This document shows, piece by piece, positions 44,358 through 52,357 of a stretch of 64,000 nt of DNA. The notes beneath the pieces are model-generated. The model ran no database searches. It was not told where the DNA came from and saw nothing but the letters and a program-made list of their open reading frames with translations. The position numbers and the translations under genes were made by a program. Location of the stretch: the NCBI GenBank assembly GCA_016932335.1, contig JAFGCZ010000012.1, forward strand, positions 1 through 64,000, read 5' to 3'. This DNA is from Opitutales bacterium (GTDB lineage: Bacteria > Verrucomicrobiota > Verrucomicrobiia > Opitutales > Oceanipulchritudinaceae). Numbering within the stretch: the stretch's first letter is position 1; each line of letters opens with the position of its first letter.

Positions 44358-45650
44358 ATGTCAGATCAAGAACACTTTTTTGGCTTCGATACCCGGATGA
44401 TTCATGCCGGGCAGGTTCCCAATTCAGAAAATGGAGCTCGGGCAGTTCCCATTTATCAGACCACATCCTACGTTTTCGAGAATGCCGACCATGCGGCCAA
44501 GCTTTTTGCCCTTAAAGAATACGGGCACCTGTATTCTCGTATCAGCAATCCCACTGTAGCAGTGCTCGAAGAGCGGCTGGCCTCTCTGGATGGGGCCACC
44601 GGTGCGGTTGCGGTTTCCAGCGGCATGGCCGCCCAGTTTCTGGTCTTTGTTACGCTCCTCCAGCCGGGAGATCACATTGTTGCCTCCAGTCACCTTTATG
44701 GAGGTACCGTTACGCAAATTTCTCAAACACTGAAAAAGCTTTCCGTGGATGTCACCTTTGTTGATCCTCACGATCTGGACGCTTGGAAAGAGGCCGTAAA
44801 CGGGCGCACCCGCCTTTTCTATGGTGAGACGATCGGTAACCCTCTCGGTTCTGTATTTGATATTGAAGCGGTTGCCGATATTGCCCATTCCCGTGGGTTG
44901 CCTTTGGTTATCGACAACACCTTGGCCACTCCCTGGCTATCCCGTCCGATTGATTACGGAGCCGATATCGTTGTCTATTCTGCCACGAAGTTCCTCGCCG
45001 GACATGGAAATTCTCTGGTCGGTGCCATCCTTGATTCAGGAAAGTTTGATTTCTCAGGTTTTGAGACGATCTCCGCTCCGGAACCTGCCTACCACGATTT
45101 GAATTTTTACGATACCTTTGGCCATTACGCCTTTCTCACCAAGGTGAGGGCTGTATCCTTGAGGGATATCGGGGCAAGCCTCTCTCCCTTCAATGCCTTT
45201 CTCGCATTGCAGGGAATCGAAACGCTCTCTCTGCGCATGGACCGCCATGTATCCAATGCATTGGCTGTGGCCCGGTTCCTGGAACAACACCCCAAGGTGT
45301 CCTGGGTCTCCTATGCCGGCCTGCCTTCGCATGCCCATTATGAACTGGGGCAAAAGTATTTACCCAAGGGTGCCGGCGCCGTGTTTTCCTTTGGACTGAA
45401 GGCGGCGCCGGAACAGGCCAGAGAGGCTGGGGCCCGCTTCATTGCCGGGCTGGATCTCTTCTCCCATTTGGCCAATATTGGCGATGTGAGAAGTCTTGTC
45501 ATCCATCCGGCATCCACCACGCATCAGCAGCTCAGCGATGAGCAATTGGCCGCCGGTGGTATTGGACCGGAATTGATTCGACTTTCGGTTGGGTTGGAAA
45601 ACAAGGAGGATTTGATATGGGATTTGGAGAAGGCACTGCTTGCGATATAG
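44358..45650 (+). CDS. metY: O-acetylhomoserine sulfhydrylase
   Basis: 430 residues, PLP-dependent Cys/Met-metabolism family. Motifs: TRMIHAGQVPNSENGARAVP, IYQTTSYVFENADHAA, SRISNPTVAVLEERLASLDG, PLP Lys in YSATKFLAGHGNSLVG and the C-terminal SLVIHPASTTHQQLSDEQLA. It condenses O-acetylhomoserine with sulfide (or methanethiol) to homocysteine (or methionine). As the last enzyme of this operon it would capture sulfur released from the imported compound. The next gene starts inside its 3' end. Confidence 0.94.
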   Translation: MSDQEHFFGFDTRMIHAGQVPNSENGARAVPIYQTTSYVFENADHAAKLFALKEYGHLYSRISNPTVAVLEERLASLDGATGAVAVSSGMAAQFLVFVTLLQPGDHIVASSHLYGGTVTQISQTLKKLSVDVTFVDPHDLDAWKEAVNGRTRLFYGETIGNPLGSVFDIEAVADIAHSRGLPLVIDNTLATPWLSRPIDYGADIVVYSATKFLAGHGNSLVGAILDSGKFDFSGFETISAPEPAYHDLNFYDTFGHYAFLTKVRAVSLRDIGASLSPFNAFLALQGIETLSLRMDRHVSNALAVARFLEQHPKVSWVSYAGLPSHAHYELGQKYLPKGAGAVFSFGLKAAPEQAREAGARFIAGLDLFSHLANIGDVRSLVIHPASTTHQQLSDEQLAAGGIGPELIRLSVGLENKEDLIWDLEKALLAI

Positions 45651-46150
45651 GCTGGATGTCTCCCCTCAATGCAGATCAGAGGAAACGCTTTCAGGAACCG
45701 CAAGTCATTCGTCGGATTATTGCTCAACCGGGTACTGTGGCTGTTGTTGGGCTTTCTTCAAATCCGCAGAAAGCCAGTTACTTTGTGGCCGATTATCTTC
45801 AGAAACGGGGCTGGAAGATTATCCCCGTAACACCCAAATCGGGCACCATTTTGGGGGAGCCATCCTTTGCTTCTCTTGAGGATGTGCCTGTTCCCATAGA
45901 TCTGGTTGATGTTTTTCGTCCGCCTTCTGAAATGCCTGCTCTGGTGGAACAGGCCATCCGCATACGGGCTAGGGCCTTTTGGATGCAGCTCAAGCTTGCC
46001 CACCTCGATGCCGCGGAAACCGCCGCCGCAGCGGGACTGCTTGTTGTGGCCGATAAATGTATTAAAATGGAATACGCACGCTATAACGGTGGACTGAACA
46101 GTTCCGGGATGAATTCAGGAGTGATTTCGTCTAAAAAAAACAAGGCATGA
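45617..46150 (+). CDS. CoA-binding domain protein (YccU-type)
   Basis: 177 residues. The start at 45617 is supported by a perfect AAGGAGG 8 bases upstream and makes a 34-base overlap with metY; ATG 45656 is an alternative. The Rossmann-like CoA_binding_2 domain shows AVVGLSSNPQKASYFVADYL, IIPVTPKSG, DLVDVFRPPSEMPALVEQAI and VVADKCIKMEYAR. The family binds CoA and is often found beside O-acetylhomoserine sulfhydrylase; its role is unclear. The stop codon lies inside the following hairpin. Confidence 0.87.
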   Translation: MGFGEGTACDIGWMSPLNADQRKRFQEPQVIRRIIAQPGTVAVVGLSSNPQKASYFVADYLQKRGWKIIPVTPKSGTILGEPSFASLEDVPVPIDLVDVFRPPSEMPALVEQAIRIRARAFWMQLKLAHLDAAETAAAAGLLVVADKCIKMEYARYNGGLNSSGMNSGVISSKKNKA

Positions 46151-46170
46151 GGAACTCCTCATGCCTTGTT
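46139..46170. terminator. Bidirectional hairpin between the sulfur operon and the GH39 gene
   Basis: A perfect 14-bp stem AACAAGGCATGAGG/CCTCATGCCTTGTT with a 4-base loop. On the minus strand a T8 run follows, a good terminator for the GH39 gene. On the plus strand the tail is weak, and the stem includes the stop codon of the CoA-binding gene. Confidence 0.8.
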
Positions 46171-46193
46171 GCAAAGCGTGCTTTTTTTACGGC

Positions 46194-47801
46194 TTATTGC
46201 TTTTCGTAGGTAACCAGAATCACGTCGTTTTCCTTCATGGGAAAATTTCCACTGAGCAATCCGTCTTCACCCACCTGAATCAGTTGAACCGATTCCGGTG
46301 CGCCTGTACTTAAGGCTTTCAGTGTTTTCTCCTGGGCCTTACTCAACTGCTGCGGTTCACCCATGTCCAGATAAGCGGTATAGGCATCGTTGGAGCGGTA
46401 ACCGACACGGTAAACTTTCATGGTATAGGTTCCCGGAGCCACGTGAGCTACCTTCAGTTTCACTGGTTCTGCCGCTTTTGCGGGAAGATCTGTGTTGTAG
46501 TAATCCTGATTGTTTACGCCCTCACCGGGGTGGGTGATGGTAAAGTCCCAGAACAGTGCCTGAATGTTTCCTGAGCCGTCTGTGCACACCCAGGAGTCTT
46601 CATCGGCGTTGTTGAGCTCGGTGGAACCCAGTTCGTTAAAGAACTTGTAGGCAAAATATGCGGGCTTATGAATCCCCTGATAATTGCTCAATCCAAAACC
46701 GCCGTGGAAGGGTGTGTAGCGTGGGCCGGCTTCTTCAAAAATATCCGTAAAGGTCCAGTAGGACATCCCCTGTACCGCATCGCCCACACCTTTTACTTTG
46801 TTCAGGATAAATGCCGGGCTGTGGTAGCTGTCGTGGATAGGGTCCGATGGAGTGTAGGAGGCGCTCCATTCTGTGTAATAGAGAGGAATCCCTGCCATAT
46901 CACTCTCTTCTATTTGTTGCCTTACATCCTTGACTTCACGAATCATAGCATCGCGGTTGGGGCAAAATACGGTTCCCGCATTTCCCTTTTCATCGAGATA
47001 CCCGGCCATCACGGCATAGTTGTGGGTGGAGGCAAAATCCATGGGGACATTGTTGGTCTTACAGTATTCAATGAGTTCAGGCACCCAGGCATTGCCGGCA
47101 GTTGCCGGACCACCTACCGGATAACGCGGATTTACCGCCTTTACCGCACGTGCGGTTACCTCATACAATTTAAAGTACTCTTCCTTGGCATAAGCCTGGA
47201 ATTCCTCTTCGTCCATTCCCTTGGTGTCGCCGATCCAAAATCCGGAAAGGTTTGGTTCGTTCCACACTTCAAAGAACCATTGAGCCACTTCCTCTTCGCC
47301 ATAGCGTTCAGTCCAGTGTGTCACCAGTGCAGAGATAAAGTCAGCCCATTTTTCCGGGTCATTGGGAGGGGTTACATTGCCTTTCCACCAGAAAATGGTG
47401 GAGGGACCGCTGGAAAGCCCTGATGGCATAAAGCCAAGTTCCACGAAGGGGCGAACTCCCATGTCCAGCATAGCGTCAAACAACGCGTCGATGTATTGCC
47501 AATTATAGACGGGATTTCCGTGCTTGTCGAAAAAGTATACCCCCATGTCATCGCAAAGCAGACCGTGGAAGCGCAGGTATTTAAATCCGCATTCCTTCTG
47601 GGCGGTGGCCAACTGCTTTTGCCAGTCTGCTCGCAACCCTTCATTGGCGCGGCCGGCTCCTACGCAGAAATTCGGCATTTCTGTTAATGGTCCTTTTACC
47701 GCCTTCAAGTCGGTTGAGATTTCACGCGATTCTCCTATTTGAGCCGTTAGGGCAAGTCCGGAAAAGAGAAGAGTTTTAAGTAGTTTATTCATAAGGAACA
47801 T
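46194..47801 (-). CDS. Secreted GH39 glycosidase (beta-xylosidase type)
   Basis: 535 residues; start ATG 47801 or 47792 (MNKLLKTLLFSGLALTAQ), both giving the signal peptide. The TIM barrel has LRFHGLLCDDMGVYF, NWQYIDALFDAMLDMGVRPF, the acid/base Glu in FFEVWNEPNLSGFW and the nucleophile Glu in PLYYTEWSASYTPSD, followed by GMSYWTFTDIFEE. These are GH39 hallmarks, a family of beta-xylosidases and alpha-L-iduronidases. A C-terminal beta domain completes it. A CpG-centred palindrome at 47841 may be its operator. Confidence 0.9.
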   Translation of the reverse strand: MFLMNKLLKTLLFSGLALTAQIGESREISTDLKAVKGPLTEMPNFCVGAGRANEGLRADWQKQLATAQKECGFKYLRFHGLLCDDMGVYFFDKHGNPVYNWQYIDALFDAMLDMGVRPFVELGFMPSGLSSGPSTIFWWKGNVTPPNDPEKWADFISALVTHWTERYGEEEVAQWFFEVWNEPNLSGFWIGDTKGMDEEEFQAYAKEEYFKLYEVTARAVKAVNPRYPVGGPATAGNAWVPELIEYCKTNNVPMDFASTHNYAVMAGYLDEKGNAGTVFCPNRDAMIREVKDVRQQIEESDMAGIPLYYTEWSASYTPSDPIHDSYHSPAFILNKVKGVGDAVQGMSYWTFTDIFEEAGPRYTPFHGGFGLSNYQGIHKPAYFAYKFFNELGSTELNNADEDSWVCTDGSGNIQALFWDFTITHPGEGVNNQDYYNTDLPAKAAEPVKLKVAHVAPGTYTMKVYRVGYRSNDAYTAYLDMGEPQQLSKAQEKTLKALSTGAPESVQLIQVGEDGLLSGNFPMKENDVILVTYEKQ

Positions 47802-47840
47802 TGGTTAAGTGTTATAAAGTAAGGGGCTTCCTATTACCGT

Positions 47841-47848
47841 AAACGTTT
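47841..47848. promoter_or_regulatory. Candidate LacI-type operator upstream of the GH39 gene
   Basis: AAACGTTT, a CpG-centred 8-bp palindrome inside ACCGTAAACGTTTTTTT, about 40 bases before the GH39 start. Short, but it resembles the longer CpG palindromes before the GH2 and GH5 genes. Confidence 0.4.
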
Positions 47849-47868
47849 TTTTGAGGTAAGTATAACAA

Positions 47869-47895
47869 AAAAACTCCGCAGTCTGCGGAGTTTTT
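47869..47895 (-). terminator. Terminator of the GH2 gene
   Basis: The stem AAAAACTCCGCA/TGCGGAGTTTTT with a 3-base loop, about 20 bases beyond the GH2 stop on the minus strand, with T-rich tail. Confidence 0.88.
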
Positions 47896-47915
47896 AGTCG
47901 AGTCATAGCATTCGC

Positions 47916-50753
47916 TTACAAACCAAGTTTCTTGAGTTGTTCCAGAGTCATTGCAAATTCCGGTGCAAAAGCCTTCGAAGAGGTATAGCTCAACAGGCTT
48001 CTGTAAAACTGGCGCACTTCCGGGTATTCCATATGGTCAGGGAGGCGGGAGGTACAGACCAGCAACTTGCCGTTTCCAACTTTGAACTCACAAACCAGCC
48101 CCAATTTGTGCAGGCGAGAAATACAATCGATTACCTGGATCGTTGGGCGGTATTCCGCGGGGAGATCATCCAGAATCAGTGCCCGGCTATAGGTTACAAT
48201 GGGCCACCACTGGTAGTTGGTGTGGAATTCTGTAGGGAATTCCGCCACGGCCTCACTACGGGGATCCAGCAACAGCCCCATGGTTCCGGCAGAAATAGGC
48301 TTGTTTTGCTGTTTGGCAAAGCCGGTGAACATCTGCCAGTTCCAGAACTCGGAGATAAACTGGTTGGCAGTGGAATGGTCTTTGATGGCCGCTTCTGTAG
48401 GGAACAGCAGCACATTGCCGCCTTGTTCCAGCACTTTGAGCGTTGCCTCATCTAGCCTTTCTGCAACGGTTACGTTCTTCGGGATTTCCACCGTGTTCTC
48501 TGCCGGGTAAACCCACACCGGATAGCTGGTTTTTACGCCGCTGTCTTTGAGGAAGAGATCCAGATCTAGGCGCAACGGAGTGTTGATGCCGGACAATGAG
48601 AAGCGGATAGCTCCTTGAGCATGCTTTAGCCCTCCGTAAGCAGGAGCCTCAATAGATACGGCTCCTCTTTTCAGCACATGGCGGCCGTCTTTCAGTTCCC
48701 ATTCAATCACACCGTCGGTATAATCGTCCTTGCTGAAGTTGCTCAAGCTGACGTTGGCTTCATAGGTTTCAGCATCGGTCCAGCTGAACTTTTTCTGCTC
48801 CAGGAGGATTACCGTTTCGCTGCAGAACTGGCGGAACTCATCCGGGCGAATCAGGCCTTTGCTGTCCATGAACGCATCCAGAATGCCCACCAGCGCTGTT
48901 CCCTGGCCTGGATAGTCCTGCAGGTCCAGCAGATCAAATCCGGCATAGCGCTCGGTCCTCAACATCGCCTCTATATCAGCGCGGTAGCACAATACGGAAA
49001 GTGCTCCCGATGCTAGGAAAAAGTCTTCCGCCTGATCCAGCATCCCGGCTTTTTTCAGGCGTTCGCGGTAAAGCTCCAGGTTATAGGGCTTAAGCACTCC
49101 AGTATATTTGCTCAGCTCGCTGAAATTTGGGAATACCTGATATTGCCCAACCTCAAAACCAAGGAAGGGTACCGGAGAGCGTTCCAGCGCTTTATTGAAA
49201 TTGATTGTGGTGGAGGGGTAGCGAGAGTTCAGCAAACCTCCCTCACCGTTGGAGTCGATGTAAGACATGGACAGGCGGGCATCAGTGGAGCCGTTTTCCT
49301 GATAAGGGCCGGTGCGGAAAGAACGCCAGTAATCATCGCCTTCGGCATAGAAGGGATCCCAGAGACGATTGTTAGACCCCTGGGCATAAAGCGGGCGGGC
49401 ATCATGGGCGCGCAGCACATCAACCATTTCCTTCAGAACTGATCTTTCCTGAGACAGCTCATTGCCCAGTGAGAACATCACAAACGAGGCATGGTTGGCG
49501 TAAGCATCGGTGATTTCTTTACCCATACTTACCAGATAGGAAACTTGCGCTTTATTCTCTGCCCTGAATCCCCACCACATCGGCAGTTCTGGCTGCAGGT
49601 AAACTCCCATGCGGTCAGCGGCTTCAAAGGCGGCTTCCGGGGGAGTGAATGTGTGGAAACGGTAGTGATTGATTCCATAACTCTTGGCTATGCCGAATTC
49701 CCGCATCCACTCTTCCACCGTCATTGCCGGGTAACCGGTCAGGGGGAATACGCAGGCATCGTGCTTCCCACGCAGAAAGGTTCTGTTTCCGTTGATCGTA
49801 AAACCGTTCGGTGTGGGTTTAAACTCACGCAATCCCGCGGTCAGCGTTTGGGTGTCGATGACTTTGTCTCCATCGACCAGTTCCACTTCAATCGTATACA
49901 GATTCGGGGTCATATCGCTCCAGGTTTTGGCATCTTCACCAAGGTAAACACTTACCGAAGCATTTTTATCCGTAACATCGACTTCGTTGTAATCGCCCCA
50001 TCCGTCCGTGCTTCCTTCCGGTTTGGCACGTGCTCTCAGGGTAAGCCCTGCTTCCGATGCTGCATCGGAAAGGATGGTGGTGATGTCTATGGTTTTTTCG
50101 GCTACATGGGGTGTTGCTTTTACCGCCTCAATATGCTCCGGATCCATTGCCGTCAGATGGATTTTACCGATGATACCATTCCAGTTGGTCTGGGTATCTG
50201 GCGAGTAGGCGTGCGAACCTTCCACCGGCACCAGCGCAAGTGTATTGTCTACTTCGATGGTAATGGTGTTTTCTTTGCCCGGTCGGATGAACTGGCTGAC
50301 ATCCAGTGTCTGAGGTGCGTAGACTAGACTGCTTCCTCCCACAAATTGATCGTTGATCCAAACCTGAGTCACCTTAGTCCGCTCCAGGAGGAGTTCGACA
50401 TACTCTCCGGCAAAAGACTCTGGCACCAAAAATGTTCTCTGATACCAGGCTGGACCTTCGAATTGCAGCGGTTTGTCCAAATGCAGATCGGTCTTTTCAC
50501 CGATAGGGTTACCCATTTTGTTGGTGTCCAGCGATCCGGGAAGTATTACCGGACGAATCTCACCGGTGAGTAGGGCTTGCCCCTGTTCATTCTCTGAGGC
50601 ACTCAGTGAACATTCCCATTCTCCTTTTAGGCTCAGAACCTGTCGTTGAGCATTCAGTGTGGAGAGTGGTAACAGGCAAAACAGAGCCGCTGCGTAAATG
50701 GGTGTCAGGCGTACAGAGCGAACAGCGTTCGTCTTAAGAGTAGGTTTTTTCAT
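47916..50753 (-). CDS. Secreted GH2 family glycosidase
   Basis: 945 residues with a long signal peptide (LTPIYAAALFCLLPLSTLNA). GH2 layout: sugar-binding jelly roll (~35-205, with GPAWYQRTFLVPESFAG), Ig-like domain (~210-315), TIM barrel from ~320 (GFTINGNRTFLRGKHDACVF). The acid/base Glu is in FVMFSLGNELSQE and the nucleophile probably in PFLGFEVGQYQVFP. The final ~300 residues contain extra beta domains. The FEVGQYQV region differs from classical beta-galactosidases, so specificity is open (galactosidase, glucuronidase or other). A 14-bp palindrome lies 31 bases before its start. Confidence 0.87.
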   Translation of the reverse strand: MKKPTLKTNAVRSVRLTPIYAAALFCLLPLSTLNAQRQVLSLKGEWECSLSASENEQGQALLTGEIRPVILPGSLDTNKMGNPIGEKTDLHLDKPLQFEGPAWYQRTFLVPESFAGEYVELLLERTKVTQVWINDQFVGGSSLVYAPQTLDVSQFIRPGKENTITIEVDNTLALVPVEGSHAYSPDTQTNWNGIIGKIHLTAMDPEHIEAVKATPHVAEKTIDITTILSDAASEAGLTLRARAKPEGSTDGWGDYNEVDVTDKNASVSVYLGEDAKTWSDMTPNLYTIEVELVDGDKVIDTQTLTAGLREFKPTPNGFTINGNRTFLRGKHDACVFPLTGYPAMTVEEWMREFGIAKSYGINHYRFHTFTPPEAAFEAADRMGVYLQPELPMWWGFRAENKAQVSYLVSMGKEITDAYANHASFVMFSLGNELSQERSVLKEMVDVLRAHDARPLYAQGSNNRLWDPFYAEGDDYWRSFRTGPYQENGSTDARLSMSYIDSNGEGGLLNSRYPSTTINFNKALERSPVPFLGFEVGQYQVFPNFSELSKYTGVLKPYNLELYRERLKKAGMLDQAEDFFLASGALSVLCYRADIEAMLRTERYAGFDLLDLQDYPGQGTALVGILDAFMDSKGLIRPDEFRQFCSETVILLEQKKFSWTDAETYEANVSLSNFSKDDYTDGVIEWELKDGRHVLKRGAVSIEAPAYGGLKHAQGAIRFSLSGINTPLRLDLDLFLKDSGVKTSYPVWVYPAENTVEIPKNVTVAERLDEATLKVLEQGGNVLLFPTEAAIKDHSTANQFISEFWNWQMFTGFAKQQNKPISAGTMGLLLDPRSEAVAEFPTEFHTNYQWWPIVTYSRALILDDLPAEYRPTIQVIDCISRLHKLGLVCEFKVGNGKLLVCTSRLPDHMEYPEVRQFYRSLLSYTSSKAFAPEFAMTLEQLKKLGL

Positions 50754-50784
50754 CGACTAAGGGGTTAAGTTACAGGAGTTAAAG

Positions 50785-50798
50785 ATTTAACGTTAAAT
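50785..50798. promoter_or_regulatory. Candidate LacI-type operator upstream of the GH2 gene
   Basis: A perfect 14-bp palindrome ATTTAACGTTAAAT with central CpG, 31 bases upstream of the GH2 ATG. A second AACGTT follows at 50835. Confidence 0.5.
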
Positions 50799-50892
50799 TA
50801 GTACAGAAGAATTCCTCTCAAAAGCAAGTGTATAACGTTTTTTTCGAGGATTCTGGTGTGTATAATTTAAATCTGCAAATATCTCCACTCCG

Positions 50893-51615
50893 CTACTGTT
50901 TCTTTGCGTCTATACTTAATAACAAACGCCCGAGAGATAAGTGATGAATTTCGGCCTTTGCCTGGGGGAGTGCTTGATTCGTCAGAAGGCTGAGTTCATC
51001 CTTTTTGAACCCTTTTCTGATAGATAGCAATCCGTCATAACGTGCGAAACTTCGCGGATAAAAGAGAGAAAGCAGCGCATAACCCCAATACGGAGCAGGC
51101 GCTCGGTGCAAATCGCTGAAAACCATCCTCCGGCGGACTGCGGGAAACCATTGCTTCAGTAATTCAATGATCTGTTCTTCTGCCAGATGATGCAGAAAGT
51201 GATTGCCGAAAACATAGTCTACGGGGGCCTTGGGGGGCTCTTTTAATAAATCGGTCTGCTTGATCTCAAGCCCGGGAACTTTTCCGTAGACTTCGCGGGC
51301 ATGGGCCACGATGTTTGCATCGTAATCGCAGGCTGTTATGTGCAGCTTCAATCCGTGCTTCTCTGCTGCTTTCAGTAGCCATACATCTATGTCGCATCCA
51401 CCGGCTCCCATATCCACCAGATGTCTGGATTCTTGAGGCCTTTCCTGCATATCATCGAGCACCCATTTGCTTAGGATGAATTTGTAGCGGGAAACCAGCC
51501 GGTTAATGGACTTAAACTGGTCGACTGTTCGCAGCAGCTTGCGGGGATCACAGTCGGGATCATCCATCAGTTCATGTTCGCTGGATCGTATGGAAAAGTC
51601 TGGAATCAAGGACAT
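50893..51615 (-). CDS. Class I SAM-dependent methyltransferase (last gene of the PKS operon)
   Basis: 240 residues from ATG 51615 (MSLIPDFSIRSSEHELMDDP); a TTG at 51639 would overlap the previous gene. SAM-binding motif I is VDMGAGGCDIDVWLL, with CDYDANIVAHAREV (motif II region) and VDYVFGNHFLHHL. N-terminal DDPDCDPRKLLRTVDQFKSI resembles methyltransferases found next to type III PKS genes. It lies 10 bases after the UbiE-like gene, so it probably modifies the same phenolic lipid product. The acceptor is unknown. Confidence 0.82.
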   Translation of the reverse strand: MSLIPDFSIRSSEHELMDDPDCDPRKLLRTVDQFKSINRLVSRYKFILSKWVLDDMQERPQESRHLVDMGAGGCDIDVWLLKAAEKHGLKLHITACDYDANIVAHAREVYGKVPGLEIKQTDLLKEPPKAPVDYVFGNHFLHHLAEEQIIELLKQWFPAVRRRMVFSDLHRAPAPYWGYALLSLFYPRSFARYDGLLSIRKGFKKDELSLLTNQALPQAKAEIHHLSLGRLLLSIDAKKQ

Positions 51616-51625
51616 GGTGGAACGT

Positions 51626-52357
51626 TTATTTTTCAACAATCAGGATTTCCAGAATACCACCGAAACACTTTTTACTCTGGATGAGTTTCAGTTGTCTTTC
51701 TGTCAGTAATCTGCGGATAGATGGTCTGTCCGGAAAGCGTTTTAAGCTGTCGGCTATGTAGCCGTAAACATCGGCATTTCTATGCAGCAAGATTCCCCAG
51801 AAGCCTCCCCAGAATTTAAGTAATCCGTGAGTGATGCCTTGGCCAATTTTGTTTTTTGGCTTGGAGAAATCCAAAAATGCGGCAATGCCTCCGGGTTTTA
51901 AGATTCGGTAGATTTCTTCCAGAGTGTGTCCCAGTTCCGGGGTATTCCTCAGCGCATAACTCCCGGTGACGATATCAATGCTTTCGTCGCTGTAGGGCAG
52001 TTCGTTCATGTTTCCCTGCACAAACAAAATTCGTTGATCTTCCGTTCGAGTTCGGGCGATTTCCAGCATTCCCGGAGTTAAGTCTAATCCCTCAATTTTT
52101 GCGTCGGGAAAGCGTGCACCCAATAAACGCGTCAAATCGCCGGTCCCACAAGCCAAATCTAAACAGCTGGCATTTCGTTTTTCAGGCAATATGCGTATCA
52201 ACGCTCGCTTCCAGGCAGAATCCCGTCCCAAAGACAACGCTTTGGTAATAAAATCATATTTGGGTGCAACTTCATCAAACAGCTTCCGGTTCAGTTCCAG
52301 CTTATCCGATGGGGCGTCTAAATGTTCTGTTGGTTTTAAATTAAATCGTGGTGTCAT
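51626..52357 (-). CDS. UbiE/MenG-like C-methyltransferase
   Basis: 243 residues. UbiE/COQ5 family motifs: FDEVAPKYDFITKALSLGRD, CLDLACGTGDLTRLLG, GLDLTPGMLEIA, VTGSYALRNTPELGHTLEEI and ILKPGGIAAFLDFSKP. The family C-methylates benzoquinol or naphthoquinol rings. Here it overlaps the FAD-monooxygenase fusion gene by 17 bases in a type III PKS operon, so a resorcinol-derived quinone ring is a likelier substrate than ubiquinone or menaquinone. It could still serve the respiratory quinone if no other copy exists. Confidence 0.87.
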   Translation of the reverse strand: MTPRFNLKPTEHLDAPSDKLELNRKLFDEVAPKYDFITKALSLGRDSAWKRALIRILPEKRNASCLDLACGTGDLTRLLGARFPDAKIEGLDLTPGMLEIARTRTEDQRILFVQGNMNELPYSDESIDIVTGSYALRNTPELGHTLEEIYRILKPGGIAAFLDFSKPKNKIGQGITHGLLKFWGGFWGILLHRNADVYGYIADSLKRFPDRPSIRRLLTERQLKLIQSKKCFGGILEILIVEK

